From Corallococcus sp. CA053C (GTDB lineage: Bacteria > Myxococcota > Myxococcia > Myxococcales > Myxococcaceae): a stretch of DNA of 64,000 nucleotides. The stretch's first letter is position 1. Every line of letters begins with the position of its first letter. A model generated the notes under the pieces. It was not told where the DNA came from. It saw only the letters and a list, made by a program, of their open reading frames with translations, and searched no databases. The stretch covers positions 1-64,000 of the forward strand of contig NZ_RAWA01000005.1 of NCBI RefSeq assembly GCF_003611675.1, given 5' to 3'. This document shows, piece by piece, positions 60,611 to 64,000 of this stretch. A program made the position numbers and the translations under genes.

Positions 60611-62572
60611 ATGGCGAAGCGGCTGGGAGAGCGGTTGATTGAGGCCGGCCTTGTGACACCCGGGGCCGTGGAGCAGGGGCTGGAGCACCAGAAGATCACC
60701 GGCCACAAGCTGGGGGACTGTCTGGTGGAGCTGGGCCTGCTCCAGGAGGCCGCGCTCCTGCGCCTGCTGGCCAATGAGTTCCAGACCCGCTTCGTCACGG
60801 CGGACAAGCTGGCGAAGGTCCGCATCGACACGAAGGTGTTGGACAAGCTGCCGGTGCGGCTGGCGGAGGCGCAGAACGTGCTTCCGCTGGCCATCGATCC
60901 GGAGCGCAAGCTGTTGTCGGTGGTGGCCGCCGAGCCGCAGAACAAGTCGCTGCTGGACGAGATCGCACTCGTCACCGGCATGTCGGAGGTCTACGCGTAC
61001 ATCGGCTTGCGCAGCGCCATCTCCGCCGCCATCCGCAAGCACTACTACGGCGACCCCACCGCCTTCACCGCGCTGCTGGAGGGCCCGCACGGCGGCGGGC
61101 CCCGGCGTCCGGACGCGCCCGCGAGCAACAACGGGAGCTCCGAGTCCGGCCGCAGCAGCACCTCCGCGGGCCGCAGCAACACCACCAGCCTGCAGATGCG
61201 CCTGGAGACGGACGCGCGGATGCGGCTGCGTGCCGGCAGCGGCACCCACGTGGCGCGCGCCACGCAGCGGCGCGAGCCGGGCGGCCCGCGCGGCCTCATC
61301 AGCGACACGGATTACGTGGAGACGCTCAGCCTGATGGTGGGGCTGATGGAGCAGGACCGGCCCCGGCACCGGGGGCACTCGGCACAGCTCGCGCGGCAGG
61401 CGGGCATCGTCGGCCAGCGCATGGGCATGCCGCACAAGGAGCTGGCGGCGCTGTCCATCGCCGCGTACCTGCATGACCTGGGCAAGCCCGCGGAGCGCCA
61501 CTTCTCGCTGGCGAGCAACGCGGCCAACGCGGAGTGGAAGGCCCAGGCGAAGGCCGTCTGCCGCGCGCCCACGAAGCTCTTTGAAACCGTGCACCTGCCC
61601 ACGCAGGTGAACACCATCCTCGCGCAGCTCTATGAAGCCTGGGACGGCTCCGGCACGCCCCAGGGCGCCAAGGGCGAGGACATCACGCTGGGCGCGCGCA
61701 TCCTCGCCGCGGTGGACAGCTTCCTGGAGCTGACCAAGAACCCGGGCAACGCGCACGGCAAGGTCTTCACCAAGCAGCAGGCGCTGGAGCACCTGCGCAA
61801 GCACGCGGGCATCCTCTACGACCCGGTGGTGGCGGACATCGTCGGCCAGCTCCAGAGCGGAGAGCTGCTGCTGCACCGGTTGGCCAGCGAGGGCCGTCAG
61901 GTGCTCATCGCGGAACCGGACGAGGCCACGCGCAGCGAGCTGCTGGAGGCGGTCCTCAAGCAGGAGCTGGTGGCGCACGCGCTGTCCACGCTGGATGGCG
62001 CGCTGGACGGCCTCGCGCGGCAGGACTGCGACGTGCTGGTGGTGGGGCTGCGGCTGGGCCAGCAGGAGGTGCTGGAGCTGCTGGAGGCCACGCGCGCCTC
62101 GCCGGAGAGCGCGGGCCTGCCCATCGCCGTGGTGGGGGAGCCGGATGCGCAGGCACGCGAGCGGCTGCTGCTCGCGGGCGCGACGGCGGTGCTGTCCCCG
62201 GGAGACAAGGCGGAGGTCGCGCGCACGGTGCTCGCCCTCTTCAACGACAGGGTGCAGCACAACGGCCCGGGCCGGGTGGTGCGCGGCAGCTTCGACGAAC
62301 TGCCCCCGCGCGACCTGCTGCGCACGCTGGGCGGAGGCCGCAAGAGCGGGCGGCTCCAGCTTCGCCACCACACGCTGGAGGGCTACCTGCACCTGGAGCG
62401 GGGCCGCGTCGTCTACGCCTCCTTCGGCGGACACGCGGGCGAGCCCGCGCTGCAGGCCCTGCTCAAGCTGAAGCAGGCGGACTTCCTCTACGACCCGGAC
62501 GCGCTGCTGCTGGACATGCCGCAGCTGGACCAGGACCTGGAAGCCCTGGCCGGAGCCGTCAGCGCAGGGTGA
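60611..62572 (+). CDS. T2SSE_N / degenerate HD-GYP / receiver-like / DUF4388 protein
   Basis: A 653-residue protein with ATG 60611. Domains: GspE-N/MshE-N-like (about 1-150, with LGERLIEAGLVTPGAVEQGL, a cyclic-di-GMP-binding fold in relatives); HD domain (~235-420) with HDLGKP near 289. The GYP part is degenerate (LYEAWDGSGTPQG instead of HHExxDGxGYP), so cyclic-di-GMP hydrolysis is doubtful. A receiver-like domain follows (~435-560), without a clear phosphorylation pocket. The C-terminal DUF4388 (~565-640) reads LRTLGGGRKSGRLQL...HLERGRVVYA. It is probably a signalling scaffold. Confidence 0.8.
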   Translation: MAKRLGERLIEAGLVTPGAVEQGLEHQKITGHKLGDCLVELGLLQEAALLRLLANEFQTRFVTADKLAKVRIDTKVLDKLPVRLAEAQNVLPLAIDPERKLLSVVAAEPQNKSLLDEIALVTGMSEVYAYIGLRSAISAAIRKHYYGDPTAFTALLEGPHGGGPRRPDAPASNNGSSESGRSSTSAGRSNTTSLQMRLETDARMRLRAGSGTHVARATQRREPGGPRGLISDTDYVETLSLMVGLMEQDRPRHRGHSAQLARQAGIVGQRMGMPHKELAALSIAAYLHDLGKPAERHFSLASNAANAEWKAQAKAVCRAPTKLFETVHLPTQVNTILAQLYEAWDGSGTPQGAKGEDITLGARILAAVDSFLELTKNPGNAHGKVFTKQQALEHLRKHAGILYDPVVADIVGQLQSGELLLHRLASEGRQVLIAEPDEATRSELLEAVLKQELVAHALSTLDGALDGLARQDCDVLVVGLRLGQQEVLELLEATRASPESAGLPIAVVGEPDAQARERLLLAGATAVLSPGDKAEVARTVLALFNDRVQHNGPGRVVRGSFDELPPRDLLRTLGGGRKSGRLQLRHHTLEGYLHLERGRVVYASFGGHAGEPALQALLKLKQADFLYDPDALLLDMPQLDQDLEALAGAVSAG

Positions 62573-63335
62573 GGTTGAAGAGGCGAACAGCGTTGGTGGT
62601 GGTGACGGCCGCCACCTCCTCCAGCGAGACGCCCTTCAGCTCCGCCACCTTCTTCGCCGTCTCCAGCACGTGCGCGGGCTCGTTCTTGCGTCCGCGGTGC
62701 GGCACCGGCGCCAGGTAGGGGCTGTCCGTCTCCACCATCAGGCGCTCCAGGGGCGCGAAGCGGACGGCTTCCTGGAGGGCCTCCGTCTTCTTGTAGGTGA
62801 TGACGCCGGACAGCGAGAGGAAGAAGCCCCGGTCCAGGTAGCGCCGCGCCGCGGCCGTGTCGCCGGTGAAGCAGTGGATGACGCCGCTCGTGACGTCCTC
62901 CGCCGCCAGCGCCGCGTCGCAGTCCTCATGCGCGTCGCGCACGTGCACCACCAGCGGCTTGGACAGCCGCTTCGCGAGCGCGCCCTGGCGCCGGAAGACG
63001 GTGGCCTGCACCTCGCGCGGCGAGTGGTCGTAGTAGTAGTCCAGCCCGGCCTCGCCCACCGCGCGCAGCTCCGGACGGGCGCAGGTGCGCTCCAGCATCT
63101 CGAAGTCCGCCTCCGTGGCGCGGGCGGCCTCGTGCGGGTGGATGCCCAGCGTGGGCGACAGGAAGTCCGGGTGCCGGGCCGCCACCTCCAGCGCGTGGCC
63201 CCAGTCCCCGGGGCCGTGGAACTGGCCCACCAGCACCGCGTGCACGAGCCCCGCGGCCCGGGCGCGCTCCAGCACCGGCCCCACCTCCGCGTAGTCCTTC
63301 GGCTCCAGGTGGCAGTGCGCGTCAACGAGTCTCAT
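62559..63335 (-). CDS. TatD-family metal-dependent hydrolase
   Basis: A 258-residue protein with the complete TatD set: DAHCHLEP, VGEAGLDYYY, VVHVRDAHE, HCFTG and ETDSPYLAP. The family contains DNases and exonucleases with a two-metal site. The gene overlaps the convergent HD/DUF4388 gene by 14 bases and the upstream HEAT gene by 4 bases (ATGA). The length is normal. The substrate is not certain from the sequence. Confidence 0.94.
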   Translation of the reverse strand: MRLVDAHCHLEPKDYAEVGPVLERARAAGLVHAVLVGQFHGPGDWGHALEVAARHPDFLSPTLGIHPHEAARATEADFEMLERTCARPELRAVGEAGLDYYYDHSPREVQATVFRRQGALAKRLSKPLVVHVRDAHEDCDAALAAEDVTSGVIHCFTGDTAAARRYLDRGFFLSLSGVITYKKTEALQEAVRFAPLERLMVETDSPYLAPVPHRGRKNEPAHVLETAKKVAELKGVSLEEVAAVTTTNAVRLFNLTLR

Positions 63336-64000
63336 GGGCCCTCTCTAAACAGCTCTTCCAGCTCCAGTCTCGCCTCTTCCGAGGCGAAGGTGGGCACCGA
63401 AGCGCGCACGCGCTCCATCCCGTCCTCCACGCCCAGCCGCCACACGCCATCCGCCGCGTCCAGCCGGTCGTCCTCCGGCGCGGCGCGGTCCTCCAGCACG
63501 GAGAGCAGCCAGGGCAGCGCCTGGGCATCCCCCAGCCGTCCCAGGCCGCGCGCGGCGGCGCCCCGGCAGGGGTCCTTCGCGTCCTGGAGGATCTCCTTCA
63601 GCCGTGCCAGCGCGCCCGGCACCTTCAGCTCGCCGCACAGCTCCACCGCGAGCGCCCGGTCCGCGCTCCACTTCCTGCGCGTGCGCTGCATCAACCACTC
63701 CGCGCCCGCCGGGTCTCCCAGCTTCATCAGCACGCCCGCCGCCTGCGTCTTGTCGAACGCGGGCAGCAGCCACTTGCCAAAGAGGCGCTTCACCGCCGGC
63801 AGCGCGCGCGCGTCCTCCAGCTCCGCCAGCGCGCCCAGCGCCCGGAAGCGCAGCGTATCCACGTCCAGCGCGGCCAGCAGCACCTCCAGCCCCGCGGGGT
63901 GCTTGAGGGCCGCGATGCCGCGCGCAGCCTCGAAGCGCACCTCCGGCGTGGGGTCCTCCAGCATGCTCGCCAGCGCCCCGCGCGTGTGGGGCAGCGCGAG
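63332..64000 (-). CDS. HEAT-repeat protein, C-terminal part (start lies outside the window)
   Basis: The frame is open to the window edge. It holds several HEAT-type repeats, with the pattern (A/L)xxLxx(A/L)LxD(P/A) visible in PEVRFEAARGIAALKHPAGL, DPCRGAAARGLGRLGDAQAL and APEDDRLDAADGVWRLG. It is a soluble helical solenoid, probably a scaffold. Its stop overlaps the TatD start by 4 bases, so they are co-transcribed. The N-terminus is not visible. Confidence 0.85.
   Translation of the reverse strand, partial: LALPHTRGALASMLEDPTPEVRFEAARGIAALKHPAGLEVLLAALDVDTLRFRALGALAELEDARALPAVKRLFGKWLLPAFDKTQAAGVLMKLGDPAGAEWLMQRTRRKWSADRALAVELCGELKVPGALARLKEILQDAKDPCRGAAARGLGRLGDAQALPWLLSVLEDRAAPEDDRLDAADGVWRLGVEDGMERVRASVPTFASEEARLELEELFREGP

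Overview
The window is high-GC DNA from a myxobacterium, most likely of the Corallococcus/Myxococcus group. I infer this from lineage-associated families: a DUF2378 (TIGR02265-type) protein, a gmx1-type sigma-70-like factor paired with a giant Ser/Thr kinase, a MYXO-CTERM-like tail, a DUF4388 protein, an ADYC-motif protein and many lipoproteins. No species assignment can be proven from this sequence alone.

Layout. (1) 1-4.8 kb: end of a membrane-anchored regulator, a caspase-like lipoprotein and three further lipoproteins. (2) 4.9-7.3 kb: a YceI-like gene divergent from a LysR regulator, followed by a pirin, with a clear palindromic operator in the divergent gap. (3) 7.3-15.8 kb: a c-type cytochrome-like lipoprotein, a DUF2378 protein, a zinc-finger/kinase/nSTAND/FGE fusion divergent from a gmx1 sigma-like gene, and an ADYC protein. 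(4) 16-25 kb: a SWIM zinc-finger/SNF2 helicase pair, divergent from two uncharacterised genes. The second of these is split by a complete 2,393-bp IS66-family element with near-perfect terminal repeats and an 8-bp target duplication. (5) 25.1-47.4 kb: a type 2 BREX (Pgl) anti-phage island. It reads, in transcription order on the minus strand, unknown gene - pglW - lipoprotein nuclease toxin - DUF3396 immunity - pglX - pglY - pglZ - brxD - brxHI - unknown gene. A predicted PD-(D/E)XK nuclease gene is divergent at its head. (6) 47.5-51.3 kb: tRNA-Leu(GAG), secG, tpiA, pgk and gap. (7) 51.3-64 kb: a secreted amidase with an inserted domain, a DgkA-like kinase, a small protein, an FAD dehydrogenase, a GYF-like membrane protein, an RlmI-like methyltransferase, an OB/HD nuclease-like protein, a degenerate HD-GYP/DUF4388 protein, TatD and a HEAT-repeat protein.

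The most notable system is the BREX island. A lipoprotein toxin and immunity pair, resembling the SitA/SitI polymorphic toxins that myxobacteria pass by outer-membrane exchange, sits inside the operon between pglW and pglX. It is joined by the same 4-base GTGA stop/start overlap used elsewhere in the operon. A 77-bp diverged copy of the pglW 3' end, including its stop codon, lies directly before pglX (62 of 77 bases identical by hand alignment). It is a relic of the former pglW-pglX junction and shows how the pair was inserted without breaking translational coupling. The central part of pglX also has clearly lower GC than its ends, which suggests replacement of the methylase specificity region. 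The likely biological reading is that phage defence, DNA modification and kin discrimination are expressed as one transcription unit.
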